A stretch of DNA of 64,000 nucleotides from Kitasatospora viridis (lineage in GTDB: Bacteria; Actinomycetota; Actinomycetes; Streptomycetales; Streptomycetaceae): NCBI RefSeq assembly GCF_007829815.1, contig NZ_VIWT01000001.1, positions 3,619,501-3,683,500 of the forward strand, written 5' to 3'. Shown here piece after piece: positions 23,785 through 35,384 of the stretch. The notes beneath the pieces were generated by a model. It was not told where the DNA came from, ran no database searches, and saw only the letters and a list, made by a program, of their open reading frames with translations. The position numbers and the translations under genes are program-made. Each line of letters begins with the position of its first letter. Within the stretch, counting starts at the first letter, position 1.

Positions 23785-23868
23785 ATGCTCGATCTCGTCT
23801 TCGTCGGCCTCACGGTCCTCGTGTTCGCCGTCCTCGCTCTGATCGCCAAGGGGGTGGAGAAGCTGTGA
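23785..23868 (+). CDS. 27-residue hydrophobic micropeptide upstream of kdpF
   Basis: ATG 23785, with GGTGGAG upstream, opens a 27-residue peptide beginning MLDLVFVGLTVLVFAVLALI and ending AKGVEKL: one membrane helix with a basic tail, much like KdpF in size and shape but different in sequence. Its stop overlaps the kdpF start (GTGA at 23865-23868), so the two are translationally coupled. It may be a second small subunit or a leader peptide setting kdpF translation. Too short for routine gene callers. Confidence 0.6.
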   Translation: MLDLVFVGLTVLVFAVLALIAKGVEKL

Positions 23869-23954
23869 GTGCCGAGAACATCGCTGGCCTGGTCATCGCA
23901 GTCGCGCTCATCGGCTATCTCGTCGTGGCGCTGATCCACCCGGAGAAGTTCTGA
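23865..23954 (+). CDS. kdpF: K+-transporting ATPase small subunit KdpF
   Basis: A 29-residue single-helix peptide ([20 protein letters not shown], ending ALIHPEKF), the canonical KdpF pattern. KdpF stabilises the KdpFABC complex in the membrane. GTG 23865 overlaps the stop of the upstream micropeptide, and kdpA starts 2 bp after its own stop. Confidence 0.85.
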   Translation: MSAENIAGLVIAVALIGYLVVALIHPEKF

Positions 23955-23955
23955 C

Positions 23956-25619
23956 ATGGGTTCCACTCTCGCCGGGTGGCTGCAGGCCCTCGCCCTCGTC
24001 GGCGCCCTGGCCCTTTGCTACCGCCCGCTGGGCGACTACATCGCCCACCTCCTCACTTCCGCCAAGCACCTCAGAGTCGAGCGCGGCCTCTACAAGGTCG
24101 TCGGCGTGGACGGCGACGCCGACCAGCGCTGGTCGGCCTACCTGCGCTCGGTGCTGGCCTTCTCGGCCGTCTCCGTGCTCTTCCTCTACGGCTTCCAGCG
24201 GCTGCAGAACCACCTGCTGCTCAGCCTGGGCGACAAGGCCGTCAACGCGCACAGCTCGTGGAACACCGCCATCTCGTTCGTGACGAACACGAACTGGCAG
24301 GACTACAGCGGCGAGAACACCATGGGCCACCTGGTCCAGATGGCCGGTCTGGCGGTGCAGAACTTCGTCTCCGCCGCCGTCGGCATCGCGGTGGTCGCCA
24401 CCTTGATCCGCGGCTTCACCCGCAGCAAGACCGACCGGGTCGGCAACTTCTGGGTCGACCTGACCCGGGTGAGCCTGCGTCTGCTGCTGCCGCTGTCGAT
24501 CGTCTTCGCCCTGGTCCTGGTGGCCAACGGCGTGATCCAGAACTTCCACGGCTTCAGCCACGACATGGCGGGCCTGGGCGGCGACACCGTCAACATCCCG
24601 GGCGGCCCGGTGGCCTCCCAGGAGGTCATCAAGGAGCTGGGCACCAACGGCGGCGGCTTCTTCGGCGCCAACTCGGCCCACCCGTTCGAGAACCCGAACG
24701 GCTTCACCAACGTGCTGGAGATCTTCCTGCTGCTGGTGATCTCGTTCTCGCTGCCCCGCACCTTCGGCAAGATGGTCGGCGACAACCGCCAGGGCTACGC
24801 GATCGTCTCGGTCATGGGCCTGTTCTGGGCCGGCTCCGCGGCCGCGATGACCTTCTTCGAGACCCATCCGGCCGGCACCGCGCTCAAGGCGGCCGGCGCG
24901 GCGCTGGAGGGCAAGGAGGTCCGGTTCGGCGAGTGGGGCTCGGCGCTGTTCGCCTCCTCGACCACGCTGACCTCCACCGGTGCGGTGGACGCGGCGCACG
25001 ACTCGCTCACCCCGGGCGGCGGCGGCGTGGCGATCTTCGACATGATGCTCGGTGAGATCGCGCCCGGCGGTACCGGTTCGGGCCTGTACGGCATGCTGGT
25101 CCTGGCGATCGTCGCGGTCTTCGTGGCCGGTCTGATGGTCGGGCGCACCCCGGAGTACCTGGGCAAGAAGCTGGGCGGGCGGGAGATGAAGTTCGCCTCC
25201 CTGTACATCCTCACCACCCCGGCCATCGTGCTGGTCGGCACCGGTGTGGCGATGGCGCTGGGCGGCGAGCGGGCCAACATGGGCAACACCGGGGCGCACG
25301 GCTTCTCCGAGGTGCTGTACGCCTTCACCTCGGCGGCCAACAACAACGGTTCCGCGTTCGGCGGACTGACCGTCGTCTCGCCCTGGTGGGACACCGCGCT
25401 GGGCCTGGCCATGGTCTTCGGCCGGTTCCTGCCGATCATCTTCGTGCTGGCCCTGGCCGGCTCGCTGGCCAGGCAGCAGCCGGTGCCGGCCAGCGCGGGC
25501 ACCCTGCCCACCCACAAGCCGCTCTTCGTCGGTCTGCTCTCGGGCGTCGTCCTGATCGTCGTCGGCCTCACCTACTTCCCGGCCCTGGCTCTCGGGCCGA
25601 TCGCGGAAGGTCTGCACTG

Positions 25620-25620
<1 letters not shown>
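23956..25620 (+). CDS. kdpA: K+-transporting ATPase subunit KdpA
   Basis: A 554-residue KdpA, the channel-like subunit that selects and binds K+ in the high-affinity KdpFABC pump. Pore-loop segments are visible: [33 protein letters not shown] and the later [12 protein letters not shown]. Ten or so helices and normal length indicate an intact gene. The start is 2 bp after kdpF, and the stop overlaps the kdpB start. Confidence 0.95.
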
Positions 25621-27782
<2,162 letters not shown>

Positions 27783-27804
27783 GCAGCGGAAGGAGGAGAA
27801 GAGA

Positions 27805-28437
27805 ATGTCCAAGCCCCTGCCCGCCCCGGTGCGCACCTACTGGACCGCGCTGCGGATGCTGCTCGTCATGACGGTGATCCTCGGCGTCGCCTACCCGCTG
27901 CTGGTCACCGGGATCAGCCAGGTCGCCTTCGCCGACAAGGCGAACGGCTCGGTGGTGAAGTCCGCCGACGGCACCCAGATCGGGTCCAGCCTGCTGGGCC
28001 AGAACTACAACCTGCCGAAGAAGAACCCGAACGACGCCAACGAGGTGGCCCAGCCGGACCCCAAGTGGTTCCAGCCGCGCCCCTCGGCGGCCAGCTACGA
28101 CCCGCACCTGTCGGCGGCCAGCAACCTCGGCCCCAACGACGCCGGCCTGACCAAGTCGGTCCAGGACCGCCGCGCCGCCATCGCCGCCTTCGACGGCGTG
28201 GACCCGTCCACCGTGCCGGCCGACGCGGTCACCGCCTCCGGCTCCGGCCTGGACCCGGACATCTCGGTGGCCTACGCCAAGGAGCAGGTCAACCGGGTGG
28301 CCAAGACCCGCGGCGTCAGCGCCGACCAGCTCGACCAGCTGATCGCCAAGTACACCGACGGCCGCTCGCTGGGCTTCCTCGGAAACCCCGGCGTCAACGT
28401 GGTGCTGCTCAACAAGGCAGTGAGCGAACTCAAGTGA
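27805..28437 (+). CDS. kdpC: K+-transporting ATPase subunit KdpC
   Basis: A 210-residue KdpC with one N-terminal membrane helix (MLLVMTVILGVAYPLLVTGI) and a soluble domain with the conserved segments GSSLLGQNY, FQPRPSAASYDP, ASNLGPND and the C-terminal GRSLGFLGNPGVNVVLLN. KdpC assists ATP binding and complex assembly. GAAGGAGG lies before ATG 27805. It is last in kdpFABC, followed by a terminator. Confidence 0.95.
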   Translation: MSKPLPAPVRTYWTALRMLLVMTVILGVAYPLLVTGISQVAFADKANGSVVKSADGTQIGSSLLGQNYNLPKKNPNDANEVAQPDPKWFQPRPSAASYDPHLSAASNLGPNDAGLTKSVQDRRAAIAAFDGVDPSTVPADAVTASGSGLDPDISVAYAKEQVNRVAKTRGVSADQLDQLIAKYTDGRSLGFLGNPGVNVVLLNKAVSELK

Positions 28438-28458
28438 CGACCCGTCAGATCTGATGCC

Positions 28459-28490
28459 CCGGACCGGCCCGCTCGCGCGGGCCGGTCCGG
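28459..28490 (+). terminator. Terminator between kdpC and kdpD
   Basis: A 12-bp perfect stem CCGGACCGGCCC (28459-28470) with 28479-28490. It would let kdpFABC be made in excess over kdpDE. Confidence 0.65.
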
Positions 28491-28526
28491 TCACGTCTTC
28501 GGCCCACCCTCGGAAGTGAGGAAGCA

Positions 28527-31109
28527 ATGGCTCGCGACCTAGCCGCCACCGCCCCGCCACGGCGCGGGCGGTTGCGGGTGTACCTCGGCTCGGCTCCGGG
28601 CGTCGGCAAGACGTACCGGATGCTGGACGAGGCCCGTCGCAGACAGGAGCGCGGTGCCGACGTCGTGGTGGGCTACATCGAGTGCCACGGCCGCAAGCAC
28701 ACCGAGGAGATGCTCCGGGGCCTGGACGTGATGCCGCGGGTGACCCGGTCCTACCGGGGCACCGACTTCAACGAGATGGACCTGGACGCGATCCTGGCCC
28801 GCCGCCCCGGCGTGGTGCTGGTCGACGAACTGGCCCACAGCAACATCCCCGGCGGCCGGCACGCCAAGCGCTGGGAGGACGTCGAGGAGCTGCTCGCCGC
28901 CGGCCTGGACGTGATCACCACGGTCAACGTCCAGCACCTGGAGAGCCTCAACGACGTGGTCCAGAAGATCACCGGGACGCCGCAGCGGGAGACCGTGCCG
29001 GACGAGGTGGTCCGCCGGGCCGACCAGATCGAACTCGTCGACATGGCGCCGCAGGCCCTGCGCCGCCGGATGGCCCATGGGAACGTCTACAAGGCCGAGA
29101 AGGTGGACGCCGCGCTCTCCAACTACTTCCGGGTCGGCAATCTGACGGCGCTTCGGGAGCTGGCCCTGCTCTGGGTGGCCGGCCGGGTGGACGAGGGCCT
29201 GCGCGACTACCGGGCCGAGCACAACATCGACCGGGTCTGGGAGACCCGGGAACGCGTGGTGGTCGCCCTCACCGGCGGCCCCGAGGGCGAGACGCTGATC
29301 CGCCGCGCCGCCCGGATCGCCGACCGCACGGCGGCCGGCCAGCTGCTCGCCGTGCACGTCACCCGCAGCGACGGCCTGGCCGGCGCCTCCCCGGGCGCGC
29401 TGGCCGCCCAGCGCCGGCTGGTCGAGTCGCTGGGTGGCAGCTACCACGTGGTGGTCGGCGACCACATCCCGACCGCGCTGCTCGGCTTCGCCCGGGCCAA
29501 CGACGCCACCCAGCTGGTGCTCGGCACCAGCCGGCGCGGCCGCACCGCCCGGTTCCTGACCGGTCCGGGCATCGGCGAGACCACCGTGGACGCCTCCGAG
29601 GACATCGACGTCCACATGGTCACCCACGAGTTCACCGGCCGGGGCCGGCTGATGCCCTCGCTCGGCCGGCGGCACTCCCAGCGGCGCACGGTGGCCGGCT
29701 TCGCCTCCGGCCTGGTGGTGCCGTTCGGCTTGACCGCGCTGCTCTCCCAGCTGCACCACCTCAACCTGACCACCGACGCGCTGCTCTTCCAGCTCGGCGT
29801 GGTCGCGGTGGCGCTGCTCGGCGGCTCGGTCTCGGCGCTGGTCGCCGCACTGGTCGCCTCGCTGCTGCTGAACTACTACTTCATCCCGCCGGTGCACACC
29901 TTCACCATCGGCGAGACCAACAACGTGATCGCGCTGGTGGTCTTCGCGGTGGTCGCGCTGACCGTCTCCACGGTGGTCGACCGGGCGACCCGGCAGACCG
30001 GCCGGGCCGCCCGGGCCACCGCCGAGGCGCAGAGTCTGTCCACCCTGGCCGGCACCGTGCTGCGCAGCCGGGAGAGCGACGGCTCGGCGATCCCCACCCT
30101 GCTGGAGCTCTCCCGCAACACCTTCGGGCTGGACTCGGTGGCGCTGCTCTCCCGGGAGTCCGGCGAGGTGCTGAACCGCAGCGACGCCTCCGGCCCGCCG
30201 GCGCCCGACGCCGACAGCACCTCGGTGCCGGTCGGCTCGGACGCGCTGCTGATCCTCACCGGCCGCCGGCTGCCGGCCGACCAGCAGCGGGTGCTGGCCG
30301 CCTTCTCGGCGCACGTCGCCACCGCCCTGGAGCACGACCGGCTGGCCGCGGTGGCCGCCGAGGTGGAGCCGATCAAGGCCGCCGACAAGATGCGCACCGC
30401 GCTGCTCGCCGCGGTCAGCCACGACCTGCGCACCCCGCTGGCCGCCGCGCTGGCCTCGGTCGGCTCGCTGCGCAGTCCGGACGTCGAGTTCTCCCCCGAG
30501 GACGTGGCCGAACTGCTGGCCACCGCCGACGAGTCGCTGCTCAAGCTGACCCGGCTGGTCGACAACCTGCTGGACATGAGCCGGCTGCAGGCCGGTGCGC
30601 TCACCCTGCACCTCGCCCCGGTGCACCTGGACGAGGTGCTGCCCCGGGCGCTGGACTCGCTGCTGGACCCGGACGCCCCGGTGCAGCCGCTGGACCTGGA
30701 GACCTCGCCCGCCGTGCTGGCCGACCCGCCGCTGCTGGAGCGGGTGCTGGCCAACGTGATCACCAACGCGCTGCGGCACAACGCCCCCGGCGCGCCGGTG
30801 CTGGTCAGCGCGAGCGCCTACCCGCGCCCGGAGCCGGGCGGCCCACCCGCCCGGCAGGTGCAGATCCGGATCGCCGACCGCGGCCCGGGCATCCCGGCCG
30901 CCGACCGGGAGCGGGTCTTCCTGCCGTTCCAGCGGCTCGGCGACACCGACAACACCACCGGCGTCGGCCTCGGCCTCGCCCTCTCCCGCGGCCTGGCCGA
31001 GGCGATGGGCGGCGCCCTGGAGGTGGAGGACACCCCCGGCGGCGGCACCACCATGCTGCTCACCCTGCCCGTCGCGCCGGGGGAGACCGTGACGGAGGAG
31101 GGCCCGTGA
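28527..31109 (+). CDS. kdpD: Turgor/K+-sensing histidine kinase KdpD
   Basis: An 860-residue full-length KdpD. Order: N-terminal KdpD domain with Walker A GSAPGVGKTYRML and DELAHSN; Usp domain (residues 240-370); four membrane helices (390-490); GAF-like region; and kinase core with phospho-acceptor His632 in AVSHDLRTPLAAAL, N-box NVITNALRHN, and G-boxes DRGPGIP and GVGLGLALS. In other bacteria it phosphorylates KdpE when external K+ is scarce. GGAAGTGAGGAAG precedes ATG 28527. kdpE overlaps its stop. Confidence 0.95.
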   Translation: MARDLAATAPPRRGRLRVYLGSAPGVGKTYRMLDEARRRQERGADVVVGYIECHGRKHTEEMLRGLDVMPRVTRSYRGTDFNEMDLDAILARRPGVVLVDELAHSNIPGGRHAKRWEDVEELLAAGLDVITTVNVQHLESLNDVVQKITGTPQRETVPDEVVRRADQIELVDMAPQALRRRMAHGNVYKAEKVDAALSNYFRVGNLTALRELALLWVAGRVDEGLRDYRAEHNIDRVWETRERVVVALTGGPEGETLIRRAARIADRTAAGQLLAVHVTRSDGLAGASPGALAAQRRLVESLGGSYHVVVGDHIPTALLGFARANDATQLVLGTSRRGRTARFLTGPGIGETTVDASEDIDVHMVTHEFTGRGRLMPSLGRRHSQRRTVAGFASGLVVPFGLTALLSQLHHLNLTTDALLFQLGVVAVALLGGSVSALVAALVASLLLNYYFIPPVHTFTIGETNNVIALVVFAVVALTVSTVVDRATRQTGRAARATAEAQSLSTLAGTVLRSRESDGSAIPTLLELSRNTFGLDSVALLSRESGEVLNRSDASGPPAPDADSTSVPVGSDALLILTGRRLPADQQRVLAAFSAHVATALEHDRLAAVAAEVEPIKAADKMRTALLAAVSHDLRTPLAAALASVGSLRSPDVEFSPEDVAELLATADESLLKLTRLVDNLLDMSRLQAGALTLHLAPVHLDEVLPRALDSLLDPDAPVQPLDLETSPAVLADPPLLERVLANVITNALRHNAPGAPVLVSASAYPRPEPGGPPARQVQIRIADRGPGIPAADRERVFLPFQRLGDTDNTTGVGLGLALSRGLAEAMGGALEVEDTPGGGTTMLLTLPVAPGETVTEEGP

Positions 31110-31798
31110 GCCAGATCCTGATCGTCGACGACGAGCCGCAGCTGCTGCGCGCGCTGCGGATCAACCTGCGGGCCCGCCAGTACCAGGTGGCCACCGCCGA
31201 CACGGCGGCCGCCGCGCTGGACGCCGCCGAGCGCAGCCGGCCGGACGCCGTGCTGCTCGACCTGGGCCTGCCCGACCTGGACGGGGTGCAGGTGATCCAC
31301 CGGCTGCGCGACCGCGGCCAGGTGCCGATCATCGTGCTCTCCGGCCGCAGCGGCGCGGACGACAAGATCCAGGCGCTGGACGCCGGCGCCGACGACTACG
31401 TCACCAAGCCGTTCCTGATGGACGAGCTGTTCGCCCGGCTGCGCGCGGTGCTGCGCCGCCCGGGCACGGCCGCCCCGCTGGCCCGGGCGGTGATCGGCGA
31501 CCACGTGGTGGACCTGACGGCCGGCACGGTACTGCCCGTGTCCGGTGCCGGCCAGGGCGAGGCCCAGGTGCGGCTCACCCCGACGGAGTGGAAGATCCTC
31601 ACCATGCTGCTGGCCAGCCCGGGCCGACTGCTGCCGGGCCGTCAGATCCTGCGCGCCGTCTGGGGCCCGGGCCACGAGGAGCGCGGCAACTACCTGCGGG
31701 TCTACCTGGCCGGGCTGCGCCGCAAGCTGGAGCGCGACCCGGCCCGGCCGCGGCACCTGATCACCGAGCCGGGCATCGGCTACCGCTACGAGCCCTGA
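31106..31798 (+). CDS. kdpE: Response regulator KdpE
   Basis: A 230-residue OmpR/PhoB-type regulator. The receiver domain has acidic DDE at residues 8-10, phospho-acceptor Asp52 in VLLDLGLPDLDG and Lys in YVTKPF. The C-terminal winged helix contains LTPTEWKILTMLLASPGRLL and NYLRVYLAGLRRKLE. GTG 31106 overlaps the kdpD stop (GTGA). It is the natural candidate to bind the phased CGTCAA-type boxes found before kdpF, kimA1 and the next gene. Confidence 0.95.
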   Translation: MSQILIVDDEPQLLRALRINLRARQYQVATADTAAAALDAAERSRPDAVLLDLGLPDLDGVQVIHRLRDRGQVPIIVLSGRSGADDKIQALDAGADDYVTKPFLMDELFARLRAVLRRPGTAAPLARAVIGDHVVDLTAGTVLPVSGAGQGEAQVRLTPTEWKILTMLLASPGRLLPGRQILRAVWGPGHEERGNYLRVYLAGLRRKLERDPARPRHLITEPGIGYRYEP

Positions 31799-31803
31799 GC
31801 CAC

Positions 31804-31896
31804 CGTCAAGACGCGTTAACAACGCGTCAAGACCGTGCTCACGGGCGCCAAGGGGGCGTCAAGGCGGGGGCAGCCGCACCCGGGTCGGTCTAGCTT
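31804..31896 (+). promoter_or_regulatory. Phased KdpE-type boxes upstream of the 31.98-kb membrane-protein gene
   Basis: CGTCAAG (31804), CGTTAAC (31814) and CGTCAAG (31825), then two weaker units at 31836 and 31847, and CGTCAAGG (31857), all at 10-11-bp steps. A -10-like TAGCTT starts at 31891, 34 bp after the last box, i.e. one 11-bp turn further than at kdpF. Confidence 0.55.
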
Positions 31897-31979
31897 CGAC
31901 ACCGGGAACGGCGCTACTCCGGGGGAGCCGGCTGGGGGGCCGGACGGAGCGGTGCTGTGAACGGGGAGGACGCGCGGCG

Positions 31980-33533
31980 ATGGCAGTCGAAGAGAGAACG
32001 GCGACCGTACCGGGGGAGGCTCCGTCCAGGGGGACGGATCCGGGTACCGCGCAGGGCTCGGCCGTGCCGCGCGTCCCGGGGGTCCGGGCCTACACCGGCT
32101 GGTGGGCCACCATGGCGCTCACCCGGCTGCGCGGCGTCGAGGACTGGACCACCCCGCGCCGGATCCGCGCCCTCACCGCCCTCGCCCTGGCCGCCCTGCT
32201 GGCCTTCGCCGGCCTCACCGCGAGCGTGCTCACCGGCGCCCGGGACAGCGCGGACGAGATAGGCCACCGGGCCGCCCCGCAGGCCGTCCGGGCCGCCGAC
32301 CTCTACTTCGCGCTCGGCGACATGGACGCGCAGGCCGCCAACCTGCTGCTGCTCGGCTCGGACAGCCAGTACGCGGCCCAGCGCCCGGCCGTGCAGGCCA
32401 CCTACGAGCAGCGCCGCAAGCAGGCCGACGCCGACCTCGAACAGGCCGCCGAGGCGGTCGGCGGCGACCCGAAGGCCCGCAAGGCCGCCCAGGACGAGCT
32501 GGACGGCCTCGGCCACTACGAGGCGCTGGTCGGCCAGTTGACGGACCAGGAGAACGCGGCCAAGGCGAGCCCCGGCCACCCGCCGGCGGACGCCCTGGCC
32601 AGCTACCGGCAGGCCACCGACCTGCTGCGCACCACCCTGCTGCCGGGCGCCGACCAGGTGGCCGCCGCGAACGCCGCCACCGTCGACCACAGCTACTCCG
32701 ACGAGCACTCGGCGCTCTCGGCCGGCTTCTGGGAGCTGCTGGCGCTCGGCCTGCTGGCGCTGGCCGCGCTGGCTGCGCTGCAGCGCCTGCTGGCGGTCCG
32801 GTTCCGCCGGCTGCTCTCCCCGCCGCTGCTGCTGGCCGGCCTGTTCACCGCGGCCGGCCTGGTCTGGGGCCTGGCCGCGTCCTCCGCGGCCGCCGACCAG
32901 CTGCACACCGCCAAGGTGAGCGCCTACGACTCGGTGATCGCGCTCGGCCGGGCCCGTGCGGTGGCCTACGACTCCAACGCCGACGAGAGCCGCTGGCTGC
33001 TGGACCCGTCCCGGGCCGCCCAGTACGAGCAGAGCTACCTGGCGAAGAGTCAGCAGGTCGCCGGCTTCGACGCGGTGACCCAGTACCCGCAGTACCTGCC
33101 CGCGCTCAACGACGCGGTGGCGGCCCACCGCGGCAGCGAGTCGGCCGTCCCGTTCAAGGGCTACCTCGGCGACGAACTGCGCAACATCACCTTCCCCGGC
33201 GAGCAGCAGGCCGCCGACCGGCTGCTGGAGGACTACCGGACCTACCAGGCCGACGACACCACGATCCGCGCGCTGCAGGGCCAGGGCCGGCTCGCCGAGG
33301 CGATCGCCTTCGACACCGGCACCGGGCACGGCCAGTCGGACGGCGACTTCAACCAGCTCAGCGACGACTTCGACCAGGTGATCGGGATCAACCAGTCGGC
33401 CTTCGACCGGGCGATCGCGAGCAGCGACTCCGACCTCGGCGCGGTCACCGCCGCCGGCCTCGGAGCGCTGGCCGCCGCCGCGCTGGTGCTCACCCTGCTG
33501 GCGGTGCGGCCCCGGCTGCGCGAGTACGCCTGA
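31980..33533 (+). CDS. Four-helix membrane protein with two helical extracytoplasmic domains
   Basis: A 517-residue protein of no named family that I recognise. Membrane helices are near residues 62-85, 240-262, 282-302 and at the C-terminus (about 487-510). Two predicted outside domains (88-238 and 303-485) are helical, Ala/Gln/Asp-rich and resemble the four-helix bundle sensor domains of chemoreceptors. There is no kinase, HAMP or catalytic domain. GGGGAGGA precedes ATG 31980. The phased boxes in its promoter suggest co-regulation with potassium uptake, so it may sense or respond to osmotic or K+ stress. Confidence 0.65.
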   Translation: MAVEERTATVPGEAPSRGTDPGTAQGSAVPRVPGVRAYTGWWATMALTRLRGVEDWTTPRRIRALTALALAALLAFAGLTASVLTGARDSADEIGHRAAPQAVRAADLYFALGDMDAQAANLLLLGSDSQYAAQRPAVQATYEQRRKQADADLEQAAEAVGGDPKARKAAQDELDGLGHYEALVGQLTDQENAAKASPGHPPADALASYRQATDLLRTTLLPGADQVAAANAATVDHSYSDEHSALSAGFWELLALGLLALAALAALQRLLAVRFRRLLSPPLLLAGLFTAAGLVWGLAASSAAADQLHTAKVSAYDSVIALGRARAVAYDSNADESRWLLDPSRAAQYEQSYLAKSQQVAGFDAVTQYPQYLPALNDAVAAHRGSESAVPFKGYLGDELRNITFPGEQQAADRLLEDYRTYQADDTTIRALQGQGRLAEAIAFDTGTGHGQSDGDFNQLSDDFDQVIGINQSAFDRAIASSDSDLGAVTAAGLGALAAAALVLTLLAVRPRLREYA

Positions 33534-33563
33534 CCCGCCGTCAGCGGCCGGGCCGGCCCCGCG

Positions 33564-34886
33564 TCAGTGCGGGTGCCCGCCCTGCCGGGGCAGCGCCAGC
33601 GCCACCGTGTCGGCGAACTCCCGGACCGCGCTGGTCCGGGAGACCACCCGGCCGCTGTGCACCACCAGCCGGCTGTGCCCGCCGGCCAGTGCCCCGGGCA
33701 GGTGCTCGCCGCGCACCGCGAGCAGCTCGGCCGGGAAGCCGGCGTCCACCCGCACCGGGACCAGCCCCATCAGCAGCCGGGCCTGCCCGCTGACCGCCTC
33801 GTAGGCGGCGGCCGGGCTGAGCACCCCGCCGGCCGCCAGCAGGTAGGCGGCCTCCAGCGGATCTGCCCGGCCGACCGGGTTGGCCGCGTCCCGCAGCGCC
33901 CCGCTGCCCGCCGCCATCGGCACCTGGTGGTCCCTCAGCTCGCGCAGCACGGCCGGTCCGAGGCCGGCCGGCGGCCCGGCCAGCGCGCCGCAGCCGCCGT
34001 TCTGCGGCAGGCAGACCACCCGGACCCCGGCGGCCCGCAGCACCGCGCCGCCGCCGGCCGTCAGCAGGTCGCACGGCCCGAGCGAGACCCCGGGGCGCAG
34101 CGGGGCCAGCGGGGCGGTCAGCCGGGCCAGCAGCGCCGGGTCGGCGCCGCGCAGGTGCAGGTCGACGGGGCAGTCGAACTCGGCCGCCAGCTCGGCCACC
34201 AGCTCGGTGAACCCGACCGGGTCCGGGTCGGCTTCGGGGCAGCCGCCGATCGCGTCCGCGCCGAGCCGCAGCGCCTCGCGCAGTTGGGCCCGCCCGTCGG
34301 CCCCGGCGGTGCCGGTGAGCACCCGGGGCACCGCCACCGCCTGCAGGTGGGCCAGCCCGCGCAGCGCCTGCCGGGCGGTGAGCACCGCCTCCAGCTCGCG
34401 CAGCCCGAGCGCGTCGCCGATCCGCACGTGGGTGCGCTGGGCGGTGGCGCCGTAGCCGAGCGAGGTGAGCGCGGCCTCGGTCACCCGGCGCACCGTGCCG
34501 GTCCCGTCCTGGGCCTGGCCGCCGGGGTCCGGCGCGGTGAAGGCGGTGTCGTGGTGGGCGTGCGGCTCGGCCGGTGCCGGCAGCAGCAGATAGCCCGTCA
34601 GGTCGATCCGGGCCCCGGAGGCCACCACCGGCTCGGTCCCGGTGCCGGCGCCGACCGGCAGCGCGGAGAGCGGCAGCGGGCCGAGGCTGCCGGCGGTGCC
34701 CACGGCCTGGATCCGGTCGCCGCTGATCCGCACGTCCACCAGCCGGCCGTCGACCAGCCGGGCCCCGGCGAGCAGCAGCACCGGCCCGTGGTCCAGCGGA
34801 TTGCCGCCCTGCACCCCCGATCCCGGCTGGCCCGATCCCGGCCGGCCCGGCTGCTGGCCGTCGGGGGGTGCACTGTCCGGGCTCAT
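33564..34886 (-). CDS. Amidohydrolase (cytosine deaminase-like) with a degenerate active site
   Basis: A 440-residue TIM-barrel amidohydrolase. The metal motif PHAHHDTAF and the strand VDLHLRG are present and resemble the cytosine/isocytosine deaminase branch. However, the position expected to read GH near residue 270 reads LGPCDLL, and the GHDD segment near residue 330 reads AGSGALRDAANPVG, so a histidine and the catalytic Asp seem lost. It may be a non-catalytic or altered-function paralogue. A Pro/Gly-rich N-terminal 30 residues precede the domain. GGGAGGAG precedes ATG 34886. Its 3' end faces the membrane-protein gene. Confidence 0.7.
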   Translation of the reverse strand: MSPDSAPPDGQQPGRPGSGQPGSGVQGGNPLDHGPVLLLAGARLVDGRLVDVRISGDRIQAVGTAGSLGPLPLSALPVGAGTGTEPVVASGARIDLTGYLLLPAPAEPHAHHDTAFTAPDPGGQAQDGTGTVRRVTEAALTSLGYGATAQRTHVRIGDALGLRELEAVLTARQALRGLAHLQAVAVPRVLTGTAGADGRAQLREALRLGADAIGGCPEADPDPVGFTELVAELAAEFDCPVDLHLRGADPALLARLTAPLAPLRPGVSLGPCDLLTAGGGAVLRAAGVRVVCLPQNGGCGALAGPPAGLGPAVLRELRDHQVPMAAGSGALRDAANPVGRADPLEAAYLLAAGGVLSPAAAYEAVSGQARLLMGLVPVRVDAGFPAELLAVRGEHLPGALAGGHSRLVVHSGRVVSRTSAVREFADTVALALPRQGGHPH

Positions 34887-35113
34887 CCGCGGGCTCCTCC
34901 CTGAAGATCACTGGCCGCCGAGCCTATGGCGCACCGGCCCCCCGACCGCGCAGGCTCGCGCTGACCGCGGGGCGGAAGCGCCCGCCGGCCCCTCGAACGC
35001 GACCGCGACCGACGCCCTTCCGTACGAAGCCGCCGACCTGGGATCTTCCGGCCGGGATACGGATTTCACCTTGGGCCGGGAACCGTGTAATCTCTTCCTC
35101 GTTCAACCGGTTC

Positions 35114-35186
35114 GCCCCTATAGCTCAGTCGGTAGAGCGTCTCCATGGTAAGGAGAAGGTCTGCGGTTCGATTCCGCATGGGGGCT
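35114..35186 (+). tRNA. tRNA-Thr (anticodon GGT)
   Basis: A 73-nt tRNA: acceptor GCCCCTA/TGGGGGC, D-arm GCTCAGTCGGTAGAGC, anticodon stem CTCC...GGAG with GGT in the loop ATGGTAA, T-arm TGCGGTTCGATTCCGCA. No encoded CCA. Confidence 0.95.
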
Positions 35187-35226
35187 CTGATGAGAGGGAT
35201 CCACCTCGGTGGTGATCTGTCATCAA

Positions 35227-35299
35227 GGCGGTGTAGCTCAGTTGGTAGAGCAAGCGGCTCATAATCGCTGTGTCACCGGTTCAAGTCCGGTCACCGCTA
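35227..35299 (+). tRNA. tRNA-Met (elongator, anticodon CAT)
   Basis: A 73-nt tRNA with acceptor GGCGGTG/CACCGCT (G-U first pair), anticodon CAT at 35260-35262 in CTCATAA, and T-arm ACCGGTTCAAGTCCGGT. It lacks the three G-C pairs of an initiator anticodon stem. Confidence 0.93.
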
Positions 35300-35384
35300 C
35301 CCCGCGTAGTCGGTCGGGAGAACACCAACCCCGATCGGCTACTCTTGTTGTGTCATCACCCCGTTGTCCAAGGAAGGCACTCCC

